Shown piece after piece: positions 8,523-15,959 of a stretch of DNA of 53,296 nt (positions are counted from its first letter, which is position 1; the number at the start of each line of letters is the position of its first letter). Below the pieces are notes generated by a model, which saw only the letters and a program-made list of their open reading frames with translations, was not told where the DNA came from and did no database searches. Source of the stretch: Dehalococcoidia bacterium (GTDB lineage: Bacteria; Chloroflexota; Dehalococcoidia; UBA2979); NCBI GenBank assembly GCA_020845735.1, contig JADLFF010000045.1:1-53296 (forward strand), given 5' to 3'. The position numbers and the translations under genes were made by a program.

Positions 8523-8971
8523 GCGCCCTGCCCGAGTCCGAAGCGCGCGGTGTTGAGCTCGTCGACGACCCGCTCCTCGCGGCGCTGCTCCTCGACGCGC
8601 GCTGCGGCCTCCTGCCGCTCCTGCAACAGCTCGAGGGAACGGCGCTCCTGGAGCGCGACCATGAGGGCGGAACGGCGCTCGGCGACCTCGGCCGTCGCCG
8701 CCTCGATGAGGGCGTACTGCTGCTCGATCAGGGACTGCAGCCGTGCGGCAAAGCGCGACGCCGCCTCGAGGTCAGCCGCGTCCACCGTGTTGAGTCCCGA
8801 GCGCTGCGAGTAGTCCGTGATCTGGGTGTCGAGGCGGTGCTGCAACTCGCGGAGCTCGATGTCCAGGCGCTCCTGCTCCGCGACGACACGCTGCAGCTCG
8901 AGCTGGCGCTGCTCCTCGATGCGCCGCTTGTGCTCCAGCACCTGTCCGAGGCGAAACCCCTGCGCAGTCAT
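8519..8971 (-). CDS. fliJ: Flagellar export chaperone FliJ
   Basis: FliJ is the coiled-coil stalk protein that links the FliI ATPase ring to the FlhA export gate. The 150-aa sequence is almost wholly charged helix (EHKRRIEEQRQLELQRVVAEQ, then long Glu/Arg/Gln heptads), as expected. Sequence conservation in FliJ is low, so the call rests on size, coiled coil and its place directly after fliI (3 bases apart). It overlaps flgB by 4 bases. Confidence 0.88.
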   Translation of the reverse strand: MTAQGFRLGQVLEHKRRIEEQRQLELQRVVAEQERLDIELRELQHRLDTQITDYSQRSGLNTVDAADLEAASRFAARLQSLIEQQYALIEAATAEVAERRSALMVALQERRSLELLQERQEAAARVEEQRREERVVDELNTARFGLGQGA

Positions 8972-8974
8972 CTG

Positions 8975-10459
8975 TTACTCCAGCTCCGGTGGGGTCTCGA
9001 CGACCTCGGGTACGGCAGCCCGCGCGGCATCGATGTCGGTGCTCGCTCCGGCGTCGACCTCGATGACCGCGCCGACATCGATGGCGGCGGCGGGGACCGA
9101 GGAAGGCGCAGGCTCGGCGGGCGCACCGGTCACGGCCAGGAGCTGCGCGACGGTCGTCTCGAGGGGTTGCGCGTCGTTGGGACGCTGGCGCAGGAAGTCC
9201 TCGATGGCCGGGAGGCGCTGGAGCGCCTCGTCGAGGCGCGGGTCGGTGCCTGCCTGGTACGCGCCGATCGTCACGAGGTCGCGCGAGCGCTCGTACGTGG
9301 CGAGCAGCTCGCGGAGGCGGCCCGCAGCACTGAGGTGGGTCTGCGTGACGATGGACGGCATGACTCGCGAGGTGCTCTGGAGCACATCGATGGCGGGGAA
9401 GTGGTTCTGGGCCGCAAGCTCGCGGGTGAGGACGATGTGGCCATCGAGCGTGCCGCGCACGGCATCGGTGATCGGCTCGGTGAGATCGTCGGACTCGACG
9501 AGCACGGCGTAGAACGCGGTGATCGTGCCCTCGTCCGACGTCCCGGCCCGCTCGAGGAGGCGCGAGAGCGCCGAGAAGACGGACGGCGGGTACCCCTTCA
9601 TCGTGGGCGGCTCGCCAATCGCGAGGCCGATCTCGCGGTTCGCCATGGCGTAGCGCGTAACGGAGTCCATCAGCAGCGTGACATCGAGGCCCTGGGCGCG
9701 GAAGGCCTCGGCGATCGTGGTGGCCACCATCGCGGCCTGCATCTTGATCAGCGCCGGCTCATCGGAGGTCGCCACGACGACCACCGAGCGCGCGAGGCCG
9801 TCTTCGCCGAGGGCGCGCTCGACGAACTCGCGGACCTCGCGTCCCCGTTCGCCCACGAGGGCGATCACGTTGACATCGGCGGCGGAGTGGCGCGCGATCA
9901 TCGCCATGACGGTGCTCTTGCCCACCCCGGACCCGGCGAAGATCCCGATGCGCTGACCCTTGCCCACGGTGAGCGCGGCATCGATGGCGCGCACGCCCGT
10001 CGAGAGCGGCTCGCTGATCGTCCGCCGCTGGAGGGCATGAGGCGCGCCGGCCTCGAGTGTCTGGCGCGTGGAGCCCGCGATCGGACCGAGCCCATCGATC
10101 GGGCGCGCGAGCCCATCGATGACCCGCCCGAGGAGCTGGCTGCCCACGGGAACCGTGAACAGGCCGCCGTCCGCAGTGACTCGCGCTCCCGCCTGCACGC
10201 CGCGCAGGTCGCCGAAGGGCATCACCAGCGTGCGGTGCTCGCGGAACCCAACGATCTCGGCGAGCACGGGGTCCGTGCCCGCTCGGCTGATGCGGCACAG
10301 CTCGCCGAGCTGGCCGGCCATCCCCTCTATCTCCACGAGCAGGCCCACGACGTGGCGAACGCTGCCGTGCGAGATCACGGGATTGAGCGCGGTGAGGCGC
10401 TCGCGGTAGCGCGCGAGGTCGATGGCGGTGTCGCCCGGGTGGAGCGTGCTAAGCGGCAT
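8975..10459 (-). CDS. fliI: Flagellum-specific ATPase FliI
   Basis: FliI is the hexameric ATPase that unfolds and feeds substrates to the export gate, related to the F1 beta subunit. The Walker A motif GSGVGKST is at residues 176-183, followed by VNVIALVGERGREVREF and the catalytic and Walker B region TLLMDSVTRYAMANREIGLA. The catalytic core is complete. At 494 aa it is about 50 residues longer than usual because of an acidic, Ala/Pro-rich C-terminal tail after the last conserved helix; the tail's role is unknown. The start overlaps the fliH end by 11 bases. Confidence 0.96.
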   Translation of the reverse strand: MPLSTLHPGDTAIDLARYRERLTALNPVISHGSVRHVVGLLVEIEGMAGQLGELCRISRAGTDPVLAEIVGFREHRTLVMPFGDLRGVQAGARVTADGGLFTVPVGSQLLGRVIDGLARPIDGLGPIAGSTRQTLEAGAPHALQRRTISEPLSTGVRAIDAALTVGKGQRIGIFAGSGVGKSTVMAMIARHSAADVNVIALVGERGREVREFVERALGEDGLARSVVVVATSDEPALIKMQAAMVATTIAEAFRAQGLDVTLLMDSVTRYAMANREIGLAIGEPPTMKGYPPSVFSALSRLLERAGTSDEGTITAFYAVLVESDDLTEPITDAVRGTLDGHIVLTRELAAQNHFPAIDVLQSTSRVMPSIVTQTHLSAAGRLRELLATYERSRDLVTIGAYQAGTDPRLDEALQRLPAIEDFLRQRPNDAQPLETTVAQLLAVTGAPAEPAPSSVPAAAIDVGAVIEVDAGASTDIDAARAAVPEVVETPPELE

Positions 10460-11222
10460 GGAGGCCCTCCGCCGGGCCGCCCGAGGAGCTCAGCTCCCCG
10501 ACGGAGGACGGGGGCGGCACGAGGTCACGCAGTGCCCGCGCCACCATCTCGAACTGGACGTCGAGGCGCGCATCGATTTCGCCACCGTCGACATCGATGA
10601 CACAGCCGGCGACCGAGATCGCCCCATCGGGCGTCACGTCCCACGACGCCGACGCGGTGGCGCCGCTCTCCCCGAGGAAGGCCACGACCTGCGAGACATC
10701 GGCCGGGTTCACCCGGATCCGAACGATGTTCATGTTCGTCGCCCGTGCGAGGGCGCGCGACACGGTGTCGTTGACCGCGCGCGGGTCGAGGGCGATCGCA
10801 TCTCCGAGCACGACGCGCGCGATGTCGATCGCCAGGTCGACGATCTCCGCCTCGCTGTTCCGGAGGATTGCGTTCCGCAGCTGTCGCGCCTCGTTCGCCA
10901 CCGCCGAGATCAGGCCGAGCGCGTTCGCCACCTCAGAGCGTGCGCTGGCCTGGCCGTCGCGTTCGCCGGACGTGAAGCCGTCCTGGTAGGCGTGCTGCCG
11001 GATCGACGCCGACTCGCGGATCGCGTCCTCGACGATCTCGAGCACGCGTTCGTTGGCCTCCTCGAGGCTGCCGGGGCCCGGCAGTGGCATCCCGGGCGCA
11101 CCCGCGAACGCCTGCAGCTCCGCCTCGGGCGAGGTCTGCGGCCGCACCACGCCCTGCTCCCCGAGGGTGACCTCGGGACCGAGCGGCGCGCCGCGGATCA
11201 GCCTGATGCGCGAATCAGCCAA
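10449..11222 (-). CDS. fliH: Flagellar assembly protein FliH
   Basis: FliH dimers bind and hold FliI at the export gate, similar to the F-type ATPase stator. I place the start at the TTG at 11222, which overlaps the end of fliG. It gives an N-terminus ending in SRIRLIRG, close to the usual FliH opening, and has GAGGG about 8 bases upstream. The 257-aa product has a Glu/Arg-rich helical middle with an ANERVLEIVEDAIRESASIR stretch. The C-terminal domain contains LAIDIARVVLGDAIALDP and the FliH/SctL-type IRVNPADVSQV strand. The open frame extends 160 codons further upstream only because it shadows fliG. Confidence 0.85.
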   Translation of the reverse strand: MADSRIRLIRGAPLGPEVTLGEQGVVRPQTSPEAELQAFAGAPGMPLPGPGSLEEANERVLEIVEDAIRESASIRQHAYQDGFTSGERDGQASARSEVANALGLISAVANEARQLRNAILRNSEAEIVDLAIDIARVVLGDAIALDPRAVNDTVSRALARATNMNIVRIRVNPADVSQVVAFLGESGATASASWDVTPDGAISVAGCVIDVDGGEIDARLDVQFEMVARALRDLVPPPSSVGELSSSGGPAEGLHAA

Positions 11223-12255
11223 CGAGGCCCTCGTCCCCGCCTCGCTGCACGTAGATCTCCTCGGCCTCCTCGAGCCGGCGGATGGTCGCGACGATGCGGC
11301 CCTGTGCTTCCTCAACGTGCCGCATCCGCACCGGGCCGAGTGCCGCCATGTCGTCGGTGAGCATGGCCGCGGCGCGCTCGGACATGTTCTGGAGGATGCG
11401 GCTGTTGACCTCCTCGCTCGCGCCCTTGAGGGCCAGGCCGAGGTCCTTGCCCTCGACCTCGCGGAGCACGCGCTGGATCGAGCGGTCGTCGAGCAGCGTG
11501 ATGTTCTCGAAGACGAACATGCGCTTCTTGATCTCGTTGGCCGTGTCCGGGTCGGCCTCCTCGAGGCCCTCGATGATCGCCTTCTCGGTCGCGACGTCGA
11601 CCCGCCGCAGGAGGTCGACCAGCGCATCGATGCCGCCCGCCGGGGCAAGGTCGCCACGAGGAGCGAACACGTTGCCGAGGCGCCCGCGCAGCGCCCCCTC
11701 GACATCCGCGATGACCTCGGGAGACGTGCGCTCCATCAGGGCGAGGCGCACGGAAACCTCGGCCTGCCGTTCCGTGGGCAGCGTCTGGAGGACCGTCGTG
11801 GCGCGCTCGGTGCCCATGTAGGCGAGGAGCATCGCGACCACCTGTGGATGCTCGGACTGGAGGGCGTTCGCGATGTCGCGCGTGTCGAGCTGCTGGAGGA
11901 AGGTGAACGGCTTCGTGCCCGTGTGCGCCGCGAGGCGCGTGACGATGTCATCGGCCCGCTCGGTCCCCACCGCACGACGGAGCATGTCCTGGGCGTACTC
12001 GAGGCCACCGATCGAGACGAAGTCGCGGCCCACGATCGTCTCGTAGAAGGTCGTCATGATTTCCTCGCGCTCATCCGGCGCGAGCTTCCCGATGCCGACG
12101 ATCTCCCACGTCAACCGCCCGATGTCGTCCTCGGGGAGCGCGCGCAGGACCTCCGCGGCAAGCTCGGGACCGAGGGCGATCAGGAGTGCGGCCGCGCGGC
12201 GGCGACCGTTCGCGCTGGCGAACGTCTTCTTGCGCGTCGTCGTCGAGTTCACCAT
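11215..12255 (-). CDS. fliG: Flagellar motor switch protein FliG
   Basis: FliG sits on the MS ring, forms part of the C ring and takes torque from MotA. The 346-aa protein has all three domains: the N-terminal FliF-binding domain (RRRAAALLIALGPELAAEVLRAL), a middle domain with the EHPQ motif (ALQSEHPQVVAMLLAYM), and a C-terminal domain with MFVFENITLLDDRSIQRVLREV, which bears the charged torque helix. Nothing is missing. It is preceded by fliF with a 27-base gap and overlaps fliH. Confidence 0.96.
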   Translation of the reverse strand: MVNSTTTRKKTFASANGRRRAAALLIALGPELAAEVLRALPEDDIGRLTWEIVGIGKLAPDEREEIMTTFYETIVGRDFVSIGGLEYAQDMLRRAVGTERADDIVTRLAAHTGTKPFTFLQQLDTRDIANALQSEHPQVVAMLLAYMGTERATTVLQTLPTERQAEVSVRLALMERTSPEVIADVEGALRGRLGNVFAPRGDLAPAGGIDALVDLLRRVDVATEKAIIEGLEEADPDTANEIKKRMFVFENITLLDDRSIQRVLREVEGKDLGLALKGASEEVNSRILQNMSERAAAMLTDDMAALGPVRMRHVEEAQGRIVATIRRLEEAEEIYVQRGGDEGLVG

Positions 12256-12282
12256 CGCGGGTCAGTCATCCGAGTCATCCCG

Positions 12283-13887
12283 CTACTCCTCGCGCAGCCA
12301 TGCCTGCACGACCTCGGCGACGGCTTCGGGGCGACCCTGGGCGAGCGTCTGGACGTGGCGCTCGACCTCGGAGCGGTTCTCCTCGGGGGCGGGGAGTGCG
12401 GGCTGCAGTGGGCGGGCCGGGAGCTCCGCCGGCACGGCACCTGTGAGGGCGCGGCCGTTCGCTCCGGCGAGGCTGCCCACGGTGGCGACGCTTGCCGACG
12501 CGGGCACGGTGGCCGCCAGCGCGCCGAGCATCATCCGGAACAGCACGAACCCCACGACGAGGGCGACGAGCGGCAGCGCCAGGCGCCCGTACCCGAGGTA
12601 CGTGTCGACCGTGGACTCGGAGGCGAACGCCTCCTGCGCCTGCTCCAGCGTGGCCTTGTCGAACGCGAGACGGCTCACCGCGATCACGTCACCTCGATCG
12701 GTGTTGAGGCCGACGGCGGCGGAGACGGCCGACTGCAGATCGGTGGCCTGCTGCTCCCCGAGGGATTCGTCGAGCAGCAGCGAGACCGACATGCGCGTGA
12801 CGCGTCCGGGCGCCTGCTTCACCCGCTGCACCGTCTTGCCCATCTCAAAATTCGAGGTGTTCTCGGAGCGCTGGTACGTCGTCCCGGCGTTCTCGGGAGT
12901 GGCGGCCCCGGCCAGCGAGGTGTTGGCGCCGGGGATGTTCGCGACTGCGCCCGGCACTGCCGCGGTAGTCCCGCTCCCGTTCGTCGTGTACGACTCGGTG
13001 ACCGTGGTGTTGGAGCGTGGCGTGCCCTGGCCGGTCTGGTTTGGCGTGTAGGTCTCGGTCTCCGTCTCCTGCTCGTCGAAGTTGAGTGTGGCGTTGACCT
13101 TCACCGCGGCGCGGCCCGCTCCGATCGCGCGGTCGAGGAGTCCCTGGACCTCACGCTCGAGGTCCCGCTCGAACTTTTGCTGCTGCTGGATCTGCGAACC
13201 AGACGAGGCCGCCCCCGCCGCGGAGGTCATCGCGGCGCCGTCGAACAGGACGTTGCCCGCGACATCGACGACGTTGATGTGATCCTTCGACAGCCCCTCG
13301 ACGGCACCGCCCACGAGGTGCGCGATGCCCCCGACCTGGTCCTGGGTCAGCGAGCGGCCGGGCTTCAGCTGCAGGATGACCGAGGCGGTCGCCGGCTTCT
13401 CCTCGGCGACGAAGAGCGAGCGCTCAGGCAGCACGATGTGGACGCGCGCCTGCTCGACAGCCGTGAACGTCTCGATGGTGCGCGCGAGCTCTCCCTGCAG
13501 GCCGCGCTGGTAGTTGACGCGCTGCATGAAGTCGGTGGCGGAGAACGCGTTGCCGTCGAACAGCTCGAGGCCGACGTTCCCGCCGCTCGGCAGGCCCTTC
13601 GCCGCGAAGCTCATCCGGAGCTGATCGAGTTGCGCCTCCGGCACGCGGATCGTGGAGCCGCCGCCGGCGAGCTCGTAGGGCACTCCCTGCGAGGTCAGCT
13701 CGTCGGTGATCTTGGTGCCGTCGGCAGGATCGAGGCCGGAGTAGAGCGTCACGTACGCCGTCTGCGAGGACCACGAGAAGAGCAGGACGGCAAGGGCGAC
13801 CGCGCTCCCGCCGATGACGGCGAGCGCGGCCTTGCGCGTCGCGGAGAGCCCGGAGAACACCGAGTTGAGCTGCCGAACGCCGTTCAA
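12283..13887 (-). CDS. fliF: Flagellar MS-ring protein FliF
   Basis: FliF forms the MS ring in the cytoplasmic membrane, the first part assembled. The protein has an N-terminal transmembrane helix (ALAVIGGSAVALAVLLF), the YscJ/FliF ring-building domain (YVTLYSGLDPADGTKITDEL onward), a Gly/Thr-rich variable loop, and a second membrane helix near the C-terminus (LALPLVALVVGFVLFRMML). The cytoplasmic FliG-binding tail ends VAEVVQAWLREE. I choose the TTG at 13887 because GGGAGGG lies 6 bases upstream. The GTG at 13893 touches that site, and the longer frame to 13959 has no support. The result is 534 aa, normal for the family. Confidence 0.9.
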   Translation of the reverse strand: MNGVRQLNSVFSGLSATRKAALAVIGGSAVALAVLLFSWSSQTAYVTLYSGLDPADGTKITDELTSQGVPYELAGGGSTIRVPEAQLDQLRMSFAAKGLPSGGNVGLELFDGNAFSATDFMQRVNYQRGLQGELARTIETFTAVEQARVHIVLPERSLFVAEEKPATASVILQLKPGRSLTQDQVGGIAHLVGGAVEGLSKDHINVVDVAGNVLFDGAAMTSAAGAASSGSQIQQQQKFERDLEREVQGLLDRAIGAGRAAVKVNATLNFDEQETETETYTPNQTGQGTPRSNTTVTESYTTNGSGTTAAVPGAVANIPGANTSLAGAATPENAGTTYQRSENTSNFEMGKTVQRVKQAPGRVTRMSVSLLLDESLGEQQATDLQSAVSAAVGLNTDRGDVIAVSRLAFDKATLEQAQEAFASESTVDTYLGYGRLALPLVALVVGFVLFRMMLGALAATVPASASVATVGSLAGANGRALTGAVPAELPARPLQPALPAPEENRSEVERHVQTLAQGRPEAVAEVVQAWLREE

Positions 13888-14090
13888 GGGCACCCCTCCC
13901 GAGAGCAGTGGCGCAAGCGTACGGTCAGGTTGTTGGGCGACCCATGGGGGGTGTCCCACGGTCGAGGGCGAAACGCACCTACGAGTGCACGGCGGTACGC
14001 CGATTCGTCGCGGGCCCGGCTGGCAGCGCGCCGCGAGGCCGGACGGGTGCCGAGGAGACCGCGGACGCGGCGCGTGCCGCGCGGCGTGCG

Positions 14091-14381
14091 TTACGAGTCG
14101 GAGCGGCGGTCCATGGCGCGGGCAGTCTCGTCGGCGTCGGCGCGGTACGTGCCGCCCTCGACGTCTGCCTTGAGCTGTGCGATGTACGCGGCGCGGGCGG
14201 TCAGCCGCTGCGCCGCAGCGCGGAAGTCGACCGGCTCGCGAGGACCGGCGCCGTCGCCCTCGTCAGCCGCGGGGGTGCTGCCGGTCGTGGAGGCGCGGTC
14301 GCGCGGAGCCGTGCCGCCGGGCGCGTGTGTCGAATCTGACACGCGGCGCTTCGAGGTGCGCCGTTCCTGCTCATCCGGCAC
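14091..14381 (-). CDS. flgM: Anti-sigma28 factor FlgM
   Basis: FlgM holds the flagellar sigma factor (FliA/SigD) inactive until it is exported through the finished hook. The 96-aa protein is mostly disordered and charged at its N-terminus. It has the conserved sigma-binding C-terminus: RLTARAAYIAQLKADVEGGT, then YRADADETARAM. It starts with GTG, 6 bases after GGAGG. It is the last gene of the fliS-fliT-sortase-flgM string. No fliA gene is in the window. Confidence 0.85.
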   Translation of the reverse strand: MPDEQERRTSKRRVSDSTHAPGGTAPRDRASTTGSTPAADEGDGAGPREPVDFRAAAQRLTARAAYIAQLKADVEGGTYRADADETARAMDRRSDS

Positions 14382-14417
14382 CGGACGCCTCCAAACTGGC
14401 GATGGCCAGCCTACTAC

Positions 14418-15077
14418 CTATACGAGCTTCCCGACGACAACGATGCGCTTGGCGTGCGCGTTGTCGTTCGAGCAGGTGATGAGCGTCAACGTGGCGTCCT
14501 GCGTGGGCTCCATCACCTCTGTCGCGTCCGGTGCGACGAGCCGTACTTCCCTGACTTCATAGCGGTAGGCCTGGCCCCCGCTGAAGACCTCGATCGTCTC
14601 GCCCACGGCCACTCCCGGGAGCGTGCGGAAGGCCCCGACACTCCCGCGCAGCGAGACGTGGCCGCCGATGACCACGTTCCCGGCGCGGCCGGGGTCGCCG
14701 GTCCCGACGTAGTGCCCGGCGCCGGCCAGTGGCGTGTCGTACTCGAGGCGGCCGTTGCGGAACACGTAGCCGACGGAGCGGACCTCGGTGTCGATGCCGA
14801 CGGCGGGAACGCGGATCCGCGTCGCCGCCCCGGGCAGGCTCACGAACGCCGCACCCTCGAGGAACTGGAGCGGCGCCGAGGCGTCGCTACTCCCGAGCGT
14901 GGTGCCGGGCTCCGTGACCATCCTCGACACGAGCGCGCGCTCGGCCGCGACCTGCGCGGGCATCGGCGGGCCCGAGCCCCGCGACGCCGCGGCAACGGTC
15001 GTGAAGCCTCCGACGAAGGCCACGAGCGTCATCAGCGCCGTGGCACGCCGCGACTTCGGCCCGGTGCGTCCGTTCAT
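14418..15077 (-). CDS. Class D/E-type sortase
   Basis: A 219-aa membrane-anchored transpeptidase. It has an N-terminal signal anchor (about residues 12-31, ATALMTLVAFVGGFTTVAA) and an extracytoplasmic sortase beta-barrel. The catalytic His is in VIGGHVSLRG (H140), the catalytic Cys in LTLITC (C202) and the Arg nine residues on (R211, AKRIVVVG). Sortases cleave LPxTG- or LAxTG-like signals and join proteins to the cell wall or to themselves. Its setting is odd: between fliT and flgM inside the late flagellar string. No protein in the window shows an obvious C-terminal sorting signal with a hydrophobic tail. The class assignment is by general features only. Confidence 0.88.
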   Translation of the reverse strand: MNGRTGPKSRRATALMTLVAFVGGFTTVAAASRGSGPPMPAQVAAERALVSRMVTEPGTTLGSSDASAPLQFLEGAAFVSLPGAATRIRVPAVGIDTEVRSVGYVFRNGRLEYDTPLAGAGHYVGTGDPGRAGNVVIGGHVSLRGSVGAFRTLPGVAVGETIEVFSGGQAYRYEVREVRLVAPDATEVMEPTQDATLTLITCSNDNAHAKRIVVVGKLV

Positions 15078-15131
15078 ACGATCCCGTCAGGCTGTGCGAG
15101 CGCCTTCGGGCGGCCCGTCAGGCGATTATCG

Positions 15132-15494
15132 TCACGAACTGGCGTCCACGTAGGCCGAGGAGACCCCGCGGTCACGGTACGCCGCTGCAGCGCGTCGCCC
15201 CGCCTCGAGGCCGGGGAGCTCCTGCCGAAGGAGGCTGCGCTCGCGCTCGAGCGCGTCGCGGTGCGCGCCGTCCAGCTCCTCGATGCGCGCGAGCATCGTC
15301 ATGGCCTGGTCGCGCTCATCGCTGCCGCCGCTCACGATCTGGGTCGCGAGCTCGGGCGTCGAGATGACGAGCTGGCGCTCATCGAGGAGGGCATGGAACC
15401 GAGGCCAGTCGCCGGCGGCCACCGCGACCGCCTGCTCCTCGGTCAGCGCGAGAAGCCGCCTGACGATGTCGAGCGCGCTCGGCGACTGGGTCAT
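15132..15494 (-). CDS. fliT: FliT-like flagellar chaperone
   Basis: A small (120 aa) all-helical, Glu/Arg/Leu-rich protein directly after fliS, with only one base between the fliS stop and its ATG. FliT-type proteins bind the cap protein FliD and in some species regulate flagellar genes. The opening DIVRRLLALTEEQAVAVAAGDW and the WPRFHALLDERQLVI segment fit FliT-like proteins (a helix with a variant of the LLxxRQ motif). The longer frame running upstream shadows fliS and is rejected. FlgN-type function cannot be excluded because these chaperones are poorly conserved. Confidence 0.7.
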   Translation of the reverse strand: MTQSPSALDIVRRLLALTEEQAVAVAAGDWPRFHALLDERQLVISTPELATQIVSGGSDERDQAMTMLARIEELDGAHRDALERERSLLRQELPGLEAGRRAAAAYRDRGVSSAYVDASS

Positions 15495-15495
15495 C

Positions 15496-15885
15496 TCAGG
15501 CCGCCCGCTCTGCCGGCAGCGCGACCGCGGCCGTGCTCCAGGCGTCCCGGATGGGCGCGAGCAGTCGCTGCACCTCGTGAACGGCCGAGCCGTCCTTGTG
15601 GACGTTCGCGTGCACGAGGCGCTGGTACATGTACTGGTAGACATCTGCGAGCTGCTGCGCGAGGTCGCCCGCCGACATGTCGAGGCTGGAGAGCAGCTCG
15701 ATCATGATGTCCTGCGCGTGCACGAGGGGGGCGTGGGCCTCCTCCAGCGGGGCGTTGAGGCTCAGGGCACGGTCGGCCCTCGCGAGGTCGCGCATGAGGG
15801 CATCGTAAAGACGGAGGATGAGCTCCGCGGGTGATGCTGTCTCTGCCTGGATGCGCCGGTAGGTGTGAGCGCCACCGACTGCCAT
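15496..15885 (-). CDS. fliS: Flagellin chaperone FliS
   Basis: FliS binds the C-terminus of flagellin in the cytoplasm and stops early polymerisation. The 129-aa protein has the typical opening YRRIQAETASPAELILRLYDALMRDLARAD, followed by the helix with IMIELLSSLDMSAGDLAQQLADVYQYMYQRL. It sits between fliD and fliT. AGGGGG lies 5 bases before the ATG. Confidence 0.93.
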   Translation of the reverse strand: MAVGGAHTYRRIQAETASPAELILRLYDALMRDLARADRALSLNAPLEEAHAPLVHAQDIMIELLSSLDMSAGDLAQQLADVYQYMYQRLVHANVHKDGSAVHEVQRLLAPIRDAWSTAAVALPAERAA

Positions 15886-15959
15886 CGTCGCCCCCTCGCG
15901 AAGCTACGCCCGACCCCATTGAGGTTCGGCGTCGTGACCCGGTTCCTCCTGAGGGAAAC

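Noticed and set aside
11053-14562. 1169-aa plus-strand ORF
   Set aside because: Runs antisense through fliH, fliG, fliF and flgM, all of which have clear family motifs; Arg/Leu/His-rich without a domain.
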